NCBI RefSeq assembly: GCF_900168045.1
Contig: NZ_FUYY01000005.1
Span: 124,001-188,000 of the forward strand
Reading direction: 5' to 3'
DNA from: Salegentibacter holothuriorum
GTDB taxonomy: Bacteria > Bacteroidota > Bacteroidia > Flavobacteriales > Flavobacteriaceae
Length of the DNA: 64,000 bases
Shown here: one piece after another, positions 9,534 through 16,378 of the stretch
How positions within the stretch are numbered: the stretch's first letter is position 1
Layout: each line of letters begins with the position of its first letter
The notes under the pieces: generated by a model
What the model saw: only the letters and a program-made list of their open reading frames with translations
Databases searched by the model: none
What the model was told of the DNA's origin: nothing
Position numbers and translations under genes: made by a program

Positions 9534-10844
9534 ATGTCCCAAGATTCTTTAGTTTCAAAGAAAATTCTCGTGCCGTTTATTTTAATAACGGCCTTATTCG
9601 CCTTATGGGGATTTGCAAATGATATTACTAATCCTATGGTTTCGGCCTTTAAAAAAGTTTTGGAACTCAATAATTTCCAGGCTTCATTAGTTCAGCTTGC
9701 TTTTTATGGAGGCTATTTTACCATGGCCTTGCCAGCTGCACTCTTTGTAAATAGATTTTCCTATAAAAAGGGTGTGCTTATGGGACTGGTTTTATACGCT
9801 TTGGGAGCCTTATTATTTTACCCTGCTGCAATTTACCAGGAGTATATCTTCTTTTTGTTGGCTTTATATATTCTAACATTTGGACTGGCATTTTTAGAGA
9901 CCACTGCCAATCCCTATATCTTAGCTATGGGAAGCGAAGCAACGGCTACGAGACGATTAAATCTAGCCCAGGCGTTTAATCCTATGGGAGCTTTAGGCGG
10001 TTTAATTGTTGCGCAACATTTTATTCTGGGAGCCCTGGAATCTGATGATTTAGACGTGAATGGAAATCCTGTTTATAGTACACTTTCGGAAAATGCCAAG
10101 GCTACTATACGAGATGCCGATTTAGAAGTTATAAGTACTCCTTATGTGTTATTGGGATTAGTAGTTATATTATTCTTTCTGGTTATTCTTTTAGTTAAAA
10201 TGCCTGAAAACAGAAAGAAAGAAGCCCAGGTGGCGGTAATACCGGCTATAAAAAGACTTTTTAGAAATAAAAAATTTGTAGGGGGAGTGATTACCCAGGC
10301 TTTTTATGTGGGAGCACAAATAATGTGCTGGACTTATCTTTATCAATATGCAGAATCTATAGGTATTGATAATCAAAGCGCCGTAAATTATGGAATTGCC
10401 GCTTTGCTGGTATTTCTTATAGGGCGCTGGTTAGGTACCTTCCTGCTGCGTTATATCACTTCGGGGAAATTGTTGATGCTATTTGCTTGTGGGGCGATCT
10501 TAACCTGCCTGGTTTGTATATTTATTCAGGGATTAATTGGATTATACTCCTTGGTAAGTATTTCATTTTTTATGTCAATAATGTTTCCAACTATATATGG
10601 AATTGCATTAGAAGGCCAGGGTAACGATGCTAAATTTGGAGCTGCGTTTTTAGTGATGGCAATTGTAGGCGGTGCTTTAATGCCCACCTTACAAGGTATG
10701 ATCTTAGATATTGGCGGCGCTGGTTATACAGATACATTAATATTGGGTGTGCCAGAAATAAACTTCTCGTTCTTTTTACCTGTGCTATGCTTTATAGTTG
10801 TTGGGATCTATGGTTATTATATTTTTAAAAGGAACAAAGCATGA
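9534..10844 (+). CDS. fucP: FucP-type L-fucose:H+ symporter (MFS)
   Basis: 436 residues from the ATG at 9534, six nt after the preceding stop. A longer frame from 9477 would overlap the dehydrogenase and add a non-membrane N-terminus, so the shorter start was chosen. Twelve hydrophobic segments and the FucP-family signatures FALWGFANDITNPMVSAFKK, QLAFYGGYF and FLETTANPYI are visible, with AQAFNPMGALGG in the middle. The acidic residue in the first helix region is conserved in fucose/glucose/galactose FGHS transporters. It should bring L-fucose across the inner membrane with a proton. A sister family imports glucose or galactose, but the mutarotase and fucose enzymes around it favour fucose. 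Confidence 0.88.
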   Translation: MSQDSLVSKKILVPFILITALFALWGFANDITNPMVSAFKKVLELNNFQASLVQLAFYGGYFTMALPAALFVNRFSYKKGVLMGLVLYALGALLFYPAAIYQEYIFFLLALYILTFGLAFLETTANPYILAMGSEATATRRLNLAQAFNPMGALGGLIVAQHFILGALESDDLDVNGNPVYSTLSENAKATIRDADLEVISTPYVLLGLVVILFFLVILLVKMPENRKKEAQVAVIPAIKRLFRNKKFVGGVITQAFYVGAQIMCWTYLYQYAESIGIDNQSAVNYGIAALLVFLIGRWLGTFLLRYITSGKLLMLFACGAILTCLVCIFIQGLIGLYSLVSISFFMSIMFPTIYGIALEGQGNDAKFGAAFLVMAIVGGALMPTLQGMILDIGGAGYTDTLILGVPEINFSFFLPVLCFIVVGIYGYYIFKRNKA

Positions 10845-11185
10845 AAACCGATAAATATGTATTGGCTTGTGATTTAAAGGATGACGCTGAATTAATCAAG
10901 AAATATGAAGAATATCACCGTGAAGTCTGGCCAGAGATTATTAAAAGCACACTGGAGGTAGGTATTTTAAATATGGAAATTTTTCGAACGGGTAACCGCT
11001 TGATTATGCTTATGGAAACGCAACCAGATTTTTCCTTTGGGGAAAAGGCTAAAGCCGATAAACAGAATATTAAAGTTCAGGAATGGGAAAACTTAATGGG
11101 GAAATATCAGCAAGCTGTTCCATCGGCAAAAAATGGTGAGAAGTGGACACTCATGGATAAAATATTTGATCTAAGAAATACATAG
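10841..11185 (+). CDS. L-rhamnose/L-fucose mutarotase family protein
   Basis: 114 residues, the usual size of the RhaM-type (ferredoxin-like fold) mutarotases. Family features are YHREVWPEI near the N-terminus with a catalytic histidine, IFRTGNRLIMLMET in the middle and W near the end (EKWTLMDKIF). These enzymes interconvert alpha and beta anomers of 6-deoxy sugars, which helps when the dehydrogenase takes one anomer. It overlaps the fucP stop by 4 nt (ATGA) and is followed after 5 nt by the FMN enzyme, so it is part of the same transcript. Substrate L-fucose is inferred from the operon; the family is better known for L-rhamnose. Confidence 0.83.
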   Translation: MKTDKYVLACDLKDDAELIKKYEEYHREVWPEIIKSTLEVGILNMEIFRTGNRLIMLMETQPDFSFGEKAKADKQNIKVQEWENLMGKYQQAVPSAKNGEKWTLMDKIFDLRNT

Positions 11186-11190
11186 AAAAT

Positions 11191-12351
11191 ATGGCTAATG
11201 ATTTTAATTCTCAATATCCTTCTATAGAGGATCTTCGCGCAAGGGCTAAAAAAAGAATACCTGATTTTGCATTTGAATACCTGGATGGGGGATGCAATGA
11301 AGATGTAAATTTGAATATAAATACCTCTGATATTCGAAAAATTCAGTTAGAACCACGATACCTTCAAAATTATAAAGAGGCAGATACAACTACTACATTA
11401 TTCGGAAAAGAATATAGTGCACCTTTCGGAATTTCACCCGTAGGTTTACAAGGCCTAATGTGGCCTAATTCCCCTGAAATACTAGCCAAAGCAGCTTTTG
11501 AACACAATGTTCCTTTTATCTTAAGTACGGTTACTACTATGAGTATTGAGCGTGCCAGTGAACTTACACAGGGCAACGCATGGTTTCAGTTATATAACCC
11601 GGTAGAGGATGAGGTTAGAAATGATATTTTAAAAAGGGCAGAAGCAGCAGAGTGTCCTGTTTTAGTACTTTTATGCGATGTTCCAACTTTTGGTTACAGA
11701 CCCAGGGATATAAGAAACGGGCTGGCATTACCTCCAAAAATGTCGGCGAAAAATATCTTTCAAATTTTGGGAAAACCAAACTGGGCCATAAACACTTTAA
11801 AATATGGAGTGCCAACTTTTGAAACCTTAAAACCCTATACACCGGAAGGCTTAAATCTTAAACAGCTAGGGAAATTTATGGATAAAACCTTTTCCGGAAA
11901 ATTAAATGCTGAAAAAATTAAACCAATTCGAGATGCCTGGAAAGGCAAGTTAGTGCTCAAAGGAGTCTCTTCGGCGGTTGATGTGGAAGATGCCATAAAA
12001 ATGGGATTTGATGGTGTTATTCTATCTAATCATGGAGGCAGGCAACTGGACGCTGCGCAATCCACTATTTCAACTTTACCTAATATAGCTGAAAAATACG
12101 GTGATAAAATTGAAATCATGCTGGATAGTGGCCTTAGATCTGGACCAGATATTGCACGAACCATAGCCTCTGGTGCAAAATTCACCTTTATGGGAAGGTC
12201 TTTTATGTATGGTGCTGCAGCTTTAGGAAATAAAGGAGGAGATCATACCATAGCTATGCTAAAAACTCAGTTTAAGCAGGTGATGGACCAGTTATGCTGC
12301 GAGAAGGTAGAAGATTTGAAAGATCATTTAATTCCAAATACTAATTTTTAA
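11191..12351 (+). CDS. FMN-dependent alpha-hydroxy-acid dehydrogenase, probable L-lactate dehydrogenase
   Basis: 386 residues, full length for the LldD/glycolate-oxidase family. FMN-barrel motifs are visible: FEYLDGGCNED at the N-terminus, ILSTVTTMSIE, the catalytic LSNHGGRQLD with H281 and R284, and DSGLRSGPDIARTIASGA with FMGRSFMYG for the phosphate of FMN. It oxidises an L-2-hydroxy acid, most likely L-lactate to pyruvate. The oxidative fucose route ends in pyruvate plus L-lactate, so its place as last gene of the operon completes the conversion of fucose to two pyruvates. No signal peptide; probably peripheral on the inner membrane. A long hairpin follows within 10 nt of the stop. Confidence 0.87.
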   Translation: MANDFNSQYPSIEDLRARAKKRIPDFAFEYLDGGCNEDVNLNINTSDIRKIQLEPRYLQNYKEADTTTTLFGKEYSAPFGISPVGLQGLMWPNSPEILAKAAFEHNVPFILSTVTTMSIERASELTQGNAWFQLYNPVEDEVRNDILKRAEAAECPVLVLLCDVPTFGYRPRDIRNGLALPPKMSAKNIFQILGKPNWAINTLKYGVPTFETLKPYTPEGLNLKQLGKFMDKTFSGKLNAEKIKPIRDAWKGKLVLKGVSSAVDVEDAIKMGFDGVILSNHGGRQLDAAQSTISTLPNIAEKYGDKIEIMLDSGLRSGPDIARTIASGAKFTFMGRSFMYGAAALGNKGGDHTIAMLKTQFKQVMDQLCCEKVEDLKDHLIPNTNF

Positions 12352-12357
12352 AAGAAA

Positions 12358-12406
12358 ATTATACCGAAAATAGCGGTCTTTGTGGAAGACTTATTTTCGG
12401 TATAAT
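12358..12406. terminator. long hairpin ending the fucose operon
   Basis: Perfect 15-bp inverted repeat: left arm 12358-12372 and right arm 12392-12406 (ATTATACCGAAAATA and its complement). Inside it a second 5-bp pair GTCTT/AAGAC (12376-12380 and 12386-12390) extends the stem. It starts 7 nt after the stop of the FMN enzyme. No strong T run follows, so it may act as a 3'-end-stabilising or bidirectional structure rather than a canonical intrinsic terminator. Confidence 0.7.
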
Positions 12407-12421
12407 TTCGATATCATTGAG

Positions 12422-12519
12422 TTTACTCGATAATGGAGATTAAATGCTCCGAGGCTTGCCTCGAAATCAAATTATATTTTCCAATAATAATGCTTCGTGA
12501 GCTTGCTCCGAAGTTGTTT
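12422..12519 (+). repeat. 98-bp structured repeat, copy A
   Basis: By eye 93 of 98 bases match the reverse complement of 18295-18392 (copy B). It contains three small hairpins: CTCGA/TCGAG-like at its left end (one arm altered to TGGAG here), CGAGGC-TT-GCCTCG in the middle, and CTTCGTGAGC-TT-GCTCCGAAG at the right. No coding frame runs through it. It lies between the fucose operon terminator and the convergent PAS gene. It resembles a REP/MITE-type dispersed element, though no mobilising enzyme is present in the window. Confidence 0.85.
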
Positions 12520-12570
12520 ATTAGAACTAATTCTTTGTGAACCAAAATAAAGTTTGGTTCCAATCAGGTT

Positions 12571-13017
12571 CTAAGAAATATTCAACTCCCGAATCAATAG
12601 ATCTTTAAGCTTTTGATTTTCTAAACGCAATTCTTTATTTTCTTTTTCGAGCGTAAAAGATTCTTTTATTTGTAGATAAGTGAGAATAACACCATCAATT
12701 TCTTCTTCATAATCTGTAAAATAGGGTTGTATGCATAATTGGTATAAACGCCCATCACTTAATTGTATTTCTTTGTGCACAACACGCTCGGTAATTAGTA
12801 CACCCCTAACGTTTTCCACGAAAGCTTTATGACAGAGTTTGTTTTTAATTGAATGTAATTTATGCCCAATACAATCCCGGTTTAATCTAAAATGTTCTTC
12901 AGTTGCCGGTGTTAATTCTCTTATAAATAAGTTTACATCAACAAAGAGTTGCGGTATAATTGAGTTCTCAAAATACTGGCTCAAAATTCTATTACCTAAA
13001 GACAAATCACTTTGCAT
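12571..13017 (-). CDS. stand-alone PAS-domain protein with C-terminal coiled coil
   Basis: 148 residues. Residues ~10-115 read as a PAS fold (FENSIIPQLFVDVNLFIREL, then HKEIQLSDGRLYQLCIQPYF and EIDGVILTYLQI), closely like the PAS modules of the CheB/CheR-type hybrid sensor proteins of Bacteroidota. Residues ~118-148 form a charged heptad stretch (LEKENKELRLENQKLKDLL) predicted to be a coiled coil. No kinase, GGDEF or HTH domain follows, so it is either a small signalling adaptor or a fragment of a larger sensor. It is a single gene, divergent from nothing obvious, bracketed by structured repeats on both sides. The ligand cannot be told from sequence. Confidence 0.7.
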   Translation of the reverse strand: MQSDLSLGNRILSQYFENSIIPQLFVDVNLFIRELTPATEEHFRLNRDCIGHKLHSIKNKLCHKAFVENVRGVLITERVVHKEIQLSDGRLYQLCIQPYFTDYEEEIDGVILTYLQIKESFTLEKENKELRLENQKLKDLLIRELNIS

Positions 13018-13050
13018 ATCTCAAAGAATTAATAATGTTATAAGTTTTAA

Positions 13051-13140
13051 TCCCTCCAGAGGGTTTAATTCCCCGAGGCTTGCCTCGAAATTTCAAAAAG
13101 TTTTTTCCAATTCATACCTCGTGGGCTTGCCCCGAGGTTT
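13051..13140 (+). repeat. structured repeat, diverged copy C
   Basis: Same three-hairpin plan as copies A and B but with altered stems: CCCTC-CAGA-GGG at the left, CGAGGCTTGCCTCG in the centre (identical to A), and CCTCGTGGGC-TT-GCCCCGAGG at the right. In the last hairpin, changes on one arm are matched by complementary changes on the other compared with copy A. It lies directly upstream (5' side) of the PAS gene. Confidence 0.7.
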
Positions 13141-13149
13141 TTGATTTAG

Positions 13150-13188
13150 AAGAGTTCTTTTCACCTTTAATTCGGGAAAAGAACTCTT
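13150..13188 (+). terminator. hairpin with T run
   Basis: 13-bp perfect arms (13150-13162 and 13176-13188, AAGAGTTCTTTTC and complement), 13-nt loop, then TTTTTATTTT on the plus strand. It lies between the PAS gene and a small minus-strand gene ending at 13221, so it may end transcription of that small gene as well. No plus-strand gene stops immediately before it. Confidence 0.6.
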
Positions 13189-13220
13189 TTTTATTTTACG
13201 TTTCTATCAATTAAGCTTGA

Positions 13221-13343
13221 TTAAGAAACTCTTGATTTACGACCTTTCAACTTTTTTTCTTCCAATTTACGAGCAGCTTTTTCCTGCCTTTTGGCTTTTA
13301 GATCTTTTTTAGAAGTTTTTAGGTCTGTACCACGCTTTGCCAT
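13221..13343 (-). CDS. small basic protein, 40 residues, unrecognised
   Basis: An ATG frame of 40 codons plus TAA, reading MAKRGTDLKTSKKDLKAKRQ and then a lysine/arginine/glutamate-rich helix-like tail ending KGRKSRVS. About half of its residues are K, R or E and there are no hydrophobic segments, so it is cytoplasmic and possibly nucleic-acid or ribosome associated. Small basic proteins of this kind are common in Flavobacteriia, but I cannot name the family. Support for it being real: clean start and stop, a codon pattern like its neighbours, a hairpin 33 nt after its stop and a structured leader upstream (13384-13491). Function unknown. Confidence 0.55.
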   Translation of the reverse strand: MAKRGTDLKTSKKDLKAKRQEKAARKLEEKKLKGRKSRVS

Positions 13344-13383
13344 AATAATAAATTAAAATTCAACACGATTTTTTAAAAACTCG

Positions 13384-13491
13384 AACCTGTAAAACAAAAC
13401 CTTTATATAGCGAGTTTGGTTCCCGCTAGGGGAAATAGAAATAAATAACTAATAAAAAATAAAGGAAACAGGTTAACAAAGCACACTCGCT
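13384..13491 (-). promoter_or_regulatory. structured leader upstream of the small basic protein
   Basis: Four complementary segment pairs lie in this stretch: AACCTGT 13384-13390 with ACAGGTT 13468-13474; CCTTTAT 13400-13406 with ATAAAGG 13459-13465; TAGCG 13408-13412 with CGCTA 13424-13428; and AGCGAGT 13409-13415 with ACTCGCT 13485-13491. The last two compete for the same bases, and the last would form a pseudoknot with the first two. It is 41-148 nt upstream of the minus-strand start at 13343, so a 5'-leader RNA is the natural reading. It does not match a riboswitch class I know. Confidence 0.4.
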
Positions 13492-13723
13492 GGTGCTTAT
13501 AAAGTCGGGAAGATGATCTTAAGTTTTAAAAAAGCCTGATTCATAGCTAAAACATTAGTCGTAAAAATATTAACCCGCAATTTACAACATTTTCCCATAT
13601 AAAAAATTAAGAAATCTTTAAATACCGATTTATAAAGTTAAATTGTTCTAAATCTATCATTTAAAATGACTTTGAATATTACATGTTTTTAATAAACCAT
13701 TTTTTAAGGCTTTAAATTGTTGC

Positions 13724-13817
13724 TTACTCGATAATCGAGATTGAATGCTCCAATTCGAAGCATCTTCATGCCTTGAACTCAAAAAACAATTAATATCTCG
13801 TTGGTTTGCCGCGAGGT
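13724..13817 (+). repeat. structured repeat, diverged copy D
   Basis: The left end matches copies A and B closely (TTACTCGATAATCGAGATTG, followed by AATGCTCC), after which it diverges and the central hairpin is lost. A right-hand hairpin survives as CTCG...CGAG around 13797-13815. It is oriented like copy A. Confidence 0.6.
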
Positions 13818-13953
13818 ACTTTGGTATGCGAATTTTTAACTTTTTATGAAAGTGCTATGGTTTACTACTATTTAAAAAAGCTTTATTTGTAGTACTGGAA
13901 ATAATAAGTATAGAAAACAACTAATTTTATAATTCCCGAGTAGATAAAATAAT

Positions 13954-14523
13954 ATGTTGCAGAAATTCAAACAATATTTAAAAAATAAGACATCTTTAAA
14001 GGAAACTGATATAAGTTATATTGGAGATTTTTTCAGGCTGAAAACCGCTAAAAGAAACGAGATATTAGTAAACCATACAGAGGTTTGTAATGACTTTTAT
14101 TTTATCAACAAAGGAATGTTACGTATTTATACGCTTAACTCAGAAGGCCTGGAGACTTCACGTTTTTTTGCTTTTGAAGAAATGTTCTGTACCGCTTTAC
14201 CAAGTTTTATAGATCAAAAACCTGCAGGCGAATATCTTCAAAGTCTGGAGAAATCGGAATTATTGGTGTGTAAACGTAATGATTTTTATAACCTAATCAC
14301 AAAATTCCCTGAACTGGACCGGGTTTATCGTGAAATATTGGAACTTGGTTTTATTACTTCCCAAAAAAGGATATATGGTTTTCAGGGCTTTGATGCGCTA
14401 GAAAAAGTAAAATGGACTATAGAAAACCAACCCCGAATTCTCTTAAGAATTTCCAATAAAATGGCCGCTTCTTACCTTGGGATTTCGCCTTCTACCTTAA
14501 GCAGAGCTAAATCCAGGCTGTAA
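13954..14523 (+). CDS. Crp/Fnr-family transcriptional regulator
   Basis: 189 residues. A cyclic-nucleotide-binding-type beta barrel occupies ~20-120 (NEILVNHTEVCNDFYFINKG, then RIYTLNSEGLETSRFFAFEE). It is followed by a long helix and a winged HTH whose recognition helix is ISPSTLSRAKSRL at the very C-terminus. The cysteines (positions ~46, 90, 112) do not form the N-terminal cluster of true FNR, so an oxygen-sensing Fe-S cluster is unlikely and the effector is unknown. It lies just before the hydroxyisourate hydrolase gene, and between the two is a palindrome TTGAC-N4-GTCAA of the kind this family binds, suggesting that it controls that gene. Confidence 0.88.
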   Translation: MLQKFKQYLKNKTSLKETDISYIGDFFRLKTAKRNEILVNHTEVCNDFYFINKGMLRIYTLNSEGLETSRFFAFEEMFCTALPSFIDQKPAGEYLQSLEKSELLVCKRNDFYNLITKFPELDRVYREILELGFITSQKRIYGFQGFDALEKVKWTIENQPRILLRISNKMAASYLGISPSTLSRAKSRL

Positions 14524-14529
14524 AATTTA

Positions 14530-14543
14530 TTGACTTATGTCAA
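14530..14543. promoter_or_regulatory. candidate Crp/Fnr operator TTGAC-N4-GTCAA
   Basis: Perfect 5+5 palindrome with 4-nt spacer, in the 64-nt gap between the Crp/Fnr gene and the hydroxyisourate hydrolase. It has the same layout as the FNR/Dnr half-sites (TTGAT-N4-ATCAA). Its centre (14536.5) is about 31 nt upstream of the middle of a TATTTTTG box, close to -41 relative to the expected start, the standard class II activator position. Confidence 0.6.
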
Positions 14544-14563
14544 CGTTCTTAAACATTTCTCTC

Positions 14564-14571
14564 TCTATTTT
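14564..14571 (+). promoter_or_regulatory. Bacteroidota -7 promoter element TATTTTTG
   Basis: Full match to TAnnTTTG, 16 nt before the ATG of the hydroxyisourate hydrolase gene. No good -33 TTTG is visible at the right distance, which would fit an activator-dependent promoter given the palindrome just upstream. Confidence 0.55.
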
Positions 14572-14587
14572 TGTAAAAAAAAATATT

Positions 14588-15001
14588 ATGAAAATGAAAA
14601 GAATGCTTTTTGGCCTCAGTTTGATCCTGGTCACATCACTAAGTTTTGCTCAAAAAGATGCACATCAGTTATCTACGCATATTTTAGATATCTCTGAAGG
14701 TGCTCCGGCTGCAAATGTTTCTATTAAACTGGAAAAGAGAAATAATAAAACAGAATCCTGGGAATTTGTTTCCGAAAAGCTAACAGAAGAAAATGGCCGT
14801 GTAAATGATTTTCTTCCGGCAGGAAAGAATAATAATGGGATTTATAGATTCACCTTTTTTGTAAATGAATATTATAAAGAAAAGGGTAAAGAAACTTTCT
14901 ATCCCTTTATAGAAGTTGTTTTTGAAATTAAAGATGAGAAACATTATCACGTACCAATTACACTTTCGGCCTTTGGTTATTCCACTTACCGTGGTAGTTA
15001 A
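14588..15001 (+). CDS. periplasmic 5-hydroxyisourate hydrolase (transthyretin-like)
   Basis: 137 residues from the ATG at 14588, which gives a clean signal peptide (MKMKRMLFGLSLILVTSLSF, then AQ). An upstream in-frame ATG at 14537 would put 17 residues before it and would lie upstream of the promoter box. The mature part opens with HQLSTHILDISEGAPA, the N-terminal signature with the catalytic histidine, and ends in YRGS, the C-terminal tetrapeptide that marks hydroxyisourate hydrolases and separates them from transthyretin. It hydrolyses 5-hydroxyisourate, the urate oxidation product, here in the periplasm. Uricase and OHCU decarboxylase are not in the window. Confidence 0.9.
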   Translation: MKMKRMLFGLSLILVTSLSFAQKDAHQLSTHILDISEGAPAANVSIKLEKRNNKTESWEFVSEKLTEENGRVNDFLPAGKNNNGIYRFTFFVNEYYKEKGKETFYPFIEVVFEIKDEKHYHVPITLSAFGYSTYRGS

Positions 15002-15020
15002 CAAAATGTTTATTTAGTCT

Positions 15021-15103
15021 TCGGCTGGGGATTTCTGCTGTAATTTACTTAATACTTTTTAGTATTTACCCTACAGTAATTATAAGCTAATCCCCAATGC
15101 CGA
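15021..15103 (+). ncRNA. candidate structured RNA element before the MFS transporter
   Basis: Nested complementary segments. The outer stem TCGGCTGGGGATT (15021-15033) pairs with AATCCCCAATGCCGA (15089-15103) apart from a 2-nt bulge. Inside, CTGTA (15038-15042) pairs with TACAG (15072-15076), and AATAC (15051-15055) with GTATT (15062-15066). It lies in the 136-nt gap after the hydroxyisourate hydrolase, 34 nt before the transporter start. No T run follows, so it is not a simple terminator. It does not match a riboswitch class I recognise. Confidence 0.45.
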
Positions 15104-15137
15104 TAGCTACTATTACTTCCTCTTTAGCATAATTTCA

Positions 15138-16304
15138 ATGAAACAGCTTAGTAATTCTGTACTGTACCTTATGAGTATTTCAGCTGGTTTGGTGGTCGCG
15201 AACTTGTATTACAATCAGCCGCTGCTTCACCAAATAGCTGTTACTTTTTCTGTAAATGAGTCTGCAGTAAGTAATGTTGCGCTCTTTACTCAGTTAGGCT
15301 ATGCGCTGGGATTATTAATAATTATTCCGCTTGGTGATAAAGTAACCAATAAGAAGATTTTACAATTTGACTTCTTTTTAATGATTCTGTCTTTAATTGC
15401 TGCTGCCGTTTCAAACTCCTTGCTGTTACTTATTATTAGTAGTTTTTTTATAGGTTTTACATCGGCTATTCCACAACTTTTTGTGCCTATGGCTGCAGAA
15501 TTATCAGACGATAAAGGTCGTGGCCGTGCCATTGGTATCGTGATGAGTGGATTGCTTATTGGTATTTTAGGAAGCCGGGTGATTAGTGGATTGGTTGGAG
15601 AGCAATTTGGCTGGAGGGCTATGTATTATGCCGCAGCTGTATTAATGCTTGCACTCTTTATATTACTACAACTCAAATTACCTGGAATAAAGCCAAATTA
15701 TAAAGGCAGTTATGCAGCTTTAATGAAGTCTCTTTGGTTTTATTTTAAAACCGAATCTTCCTTAAGATTAGCTGCACTTAGAGGTGCATTGGCATTTGCG
15801 GGCTTAAGTGCGTTTTGGACTACGCTGGTGTTTCTAATGGAAGACTCTTTTGGATATGGTAGTGGAGTTACCGGAGCTTTTGGTCTTTTTGGGATATTAG
15901 GTGCACTGGCAGCTACGGTAGTTGGTAAATTAAATGATAAAATCAATAAGAACAAGATCATTTTGTTTTCCATAATTTTACTCATTTTGTCCTGGGGTAT
16001 TTTCTTGTTTTCCGCCACATCTTTAATCGGTTTAATTATTGGAGTTACGTTAGTAGATCTTGGTTTACAGGCTTTGCATATTACGAATCAAAATATCATT
16101 TTTTCTAAAAATCCTGAAGCCCGAAACCGTGTAAACACAATTTATATGGTGAGCTTTTTTATTGGTGGGGCTGTAGGTACAAGTCTGGGCGCTTTTGCCT
16201 GGGAGTATTATCACTGGACGGGTGTTTCAATTTTAGGAATAATTCTATCACTTGGCATTCTATTGGTATACTTAATGTATAAGCATAAAACGGTTTCTTT
16301 TTAG
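15138..16304 (+). CDS. MFS transporter, 12 transmembrane segments
   Basis: 388 residues with twelve hydrophobic helices. The N-terminal signature ANLYYNQPLLHQIAVTF and the loop-2/3 motif GDKVTNKK are typical of the bacterial MFS branch related to sugar or drug efflux proteins (YgaY/YybF-like). The cytoplasmic central loop is short. The substrate cannot be read from sequence. Neighbours are a hydroxyisourate hydrolase upstream and a nucleoside/guanine-type deaminase downstream, so a purine-related compound is possible but unproven. A strong RNA-like fold lies in its leader. Confidence 0.85.
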   Translation: MKQLSNSVLYLMSISAGLVVANLYYNQPLLHQIAVTFSVNESAVSNVALFTQLGYALGLLIIIPLGDKVTNKKILQFDFFLMILSLIAAAVSNSLLLLIISSFFIGFTSAIPQLFVPMAAELSDDKGRGRAIGIVMSGLLIGILGSRVISGLVGEQFGWRAMYYAAAVLMLALFILLQLKLPGIKPNYKGSYAALMKSLWFYFKTESSLRLAALRGALAFAGLSAFWTTLVFLMEDSFGYGSGVTGAFGLFGILGALAATVVGKLNDKINKNKIILFSIILLILSWGIFLFSATSLIGLIIGVTLVDLGLQALHITNQNIIFSKNPEARNRVNTIYMVSFFIGGAVGTSLGAFAWEYYHWTGVSILGIILSLGILLVYLMYKHKTVSF

Positions 16305-16378
16305 CTGCAGAGAAAAACTGAATTCAGAATCTTATTCTTGCCTCACAAGCAATTAGTAAATCGAAAATTATAGAAATT

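Larger units (their letters stand above)
13344..13953. other. 610-nt intergenic region between divergent genes
   Basis: Apart from the leader-like fold (13384-13491) and a diverged structured repeat (13724-13817) it holds only AT-rich sequence. No frame with a plausible start and coding pattern was seen. It must contain the promoters of the divergent small basic protein (minus) and of the Crp/Fnr regulator (plus), but no convincing TAnnTTTG box was found. Confidence 0.6.

Noticed and set aside
12422-12519. Repeat interpreted as an insertion-sequence end or attachment site
   Set aside because: No transposase or integrase, target duplication or tRNA gene was seen; the hairpin plan fits a REP/MITE-like element better.
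12839-13144. 101-codon plus-strand frame over the PAS gene
   Set aside because: Antisense to the PAS gene and running on into the structured repeat; its composition is not protein-like.
15021-15103. Assignment to a known riboswitch (purine, guanidine, fluoride, PreQ1)
   Set aside because: The conserved loop sequences of those classes, as far as I remember them, are absent; only the stem architecture is clear.
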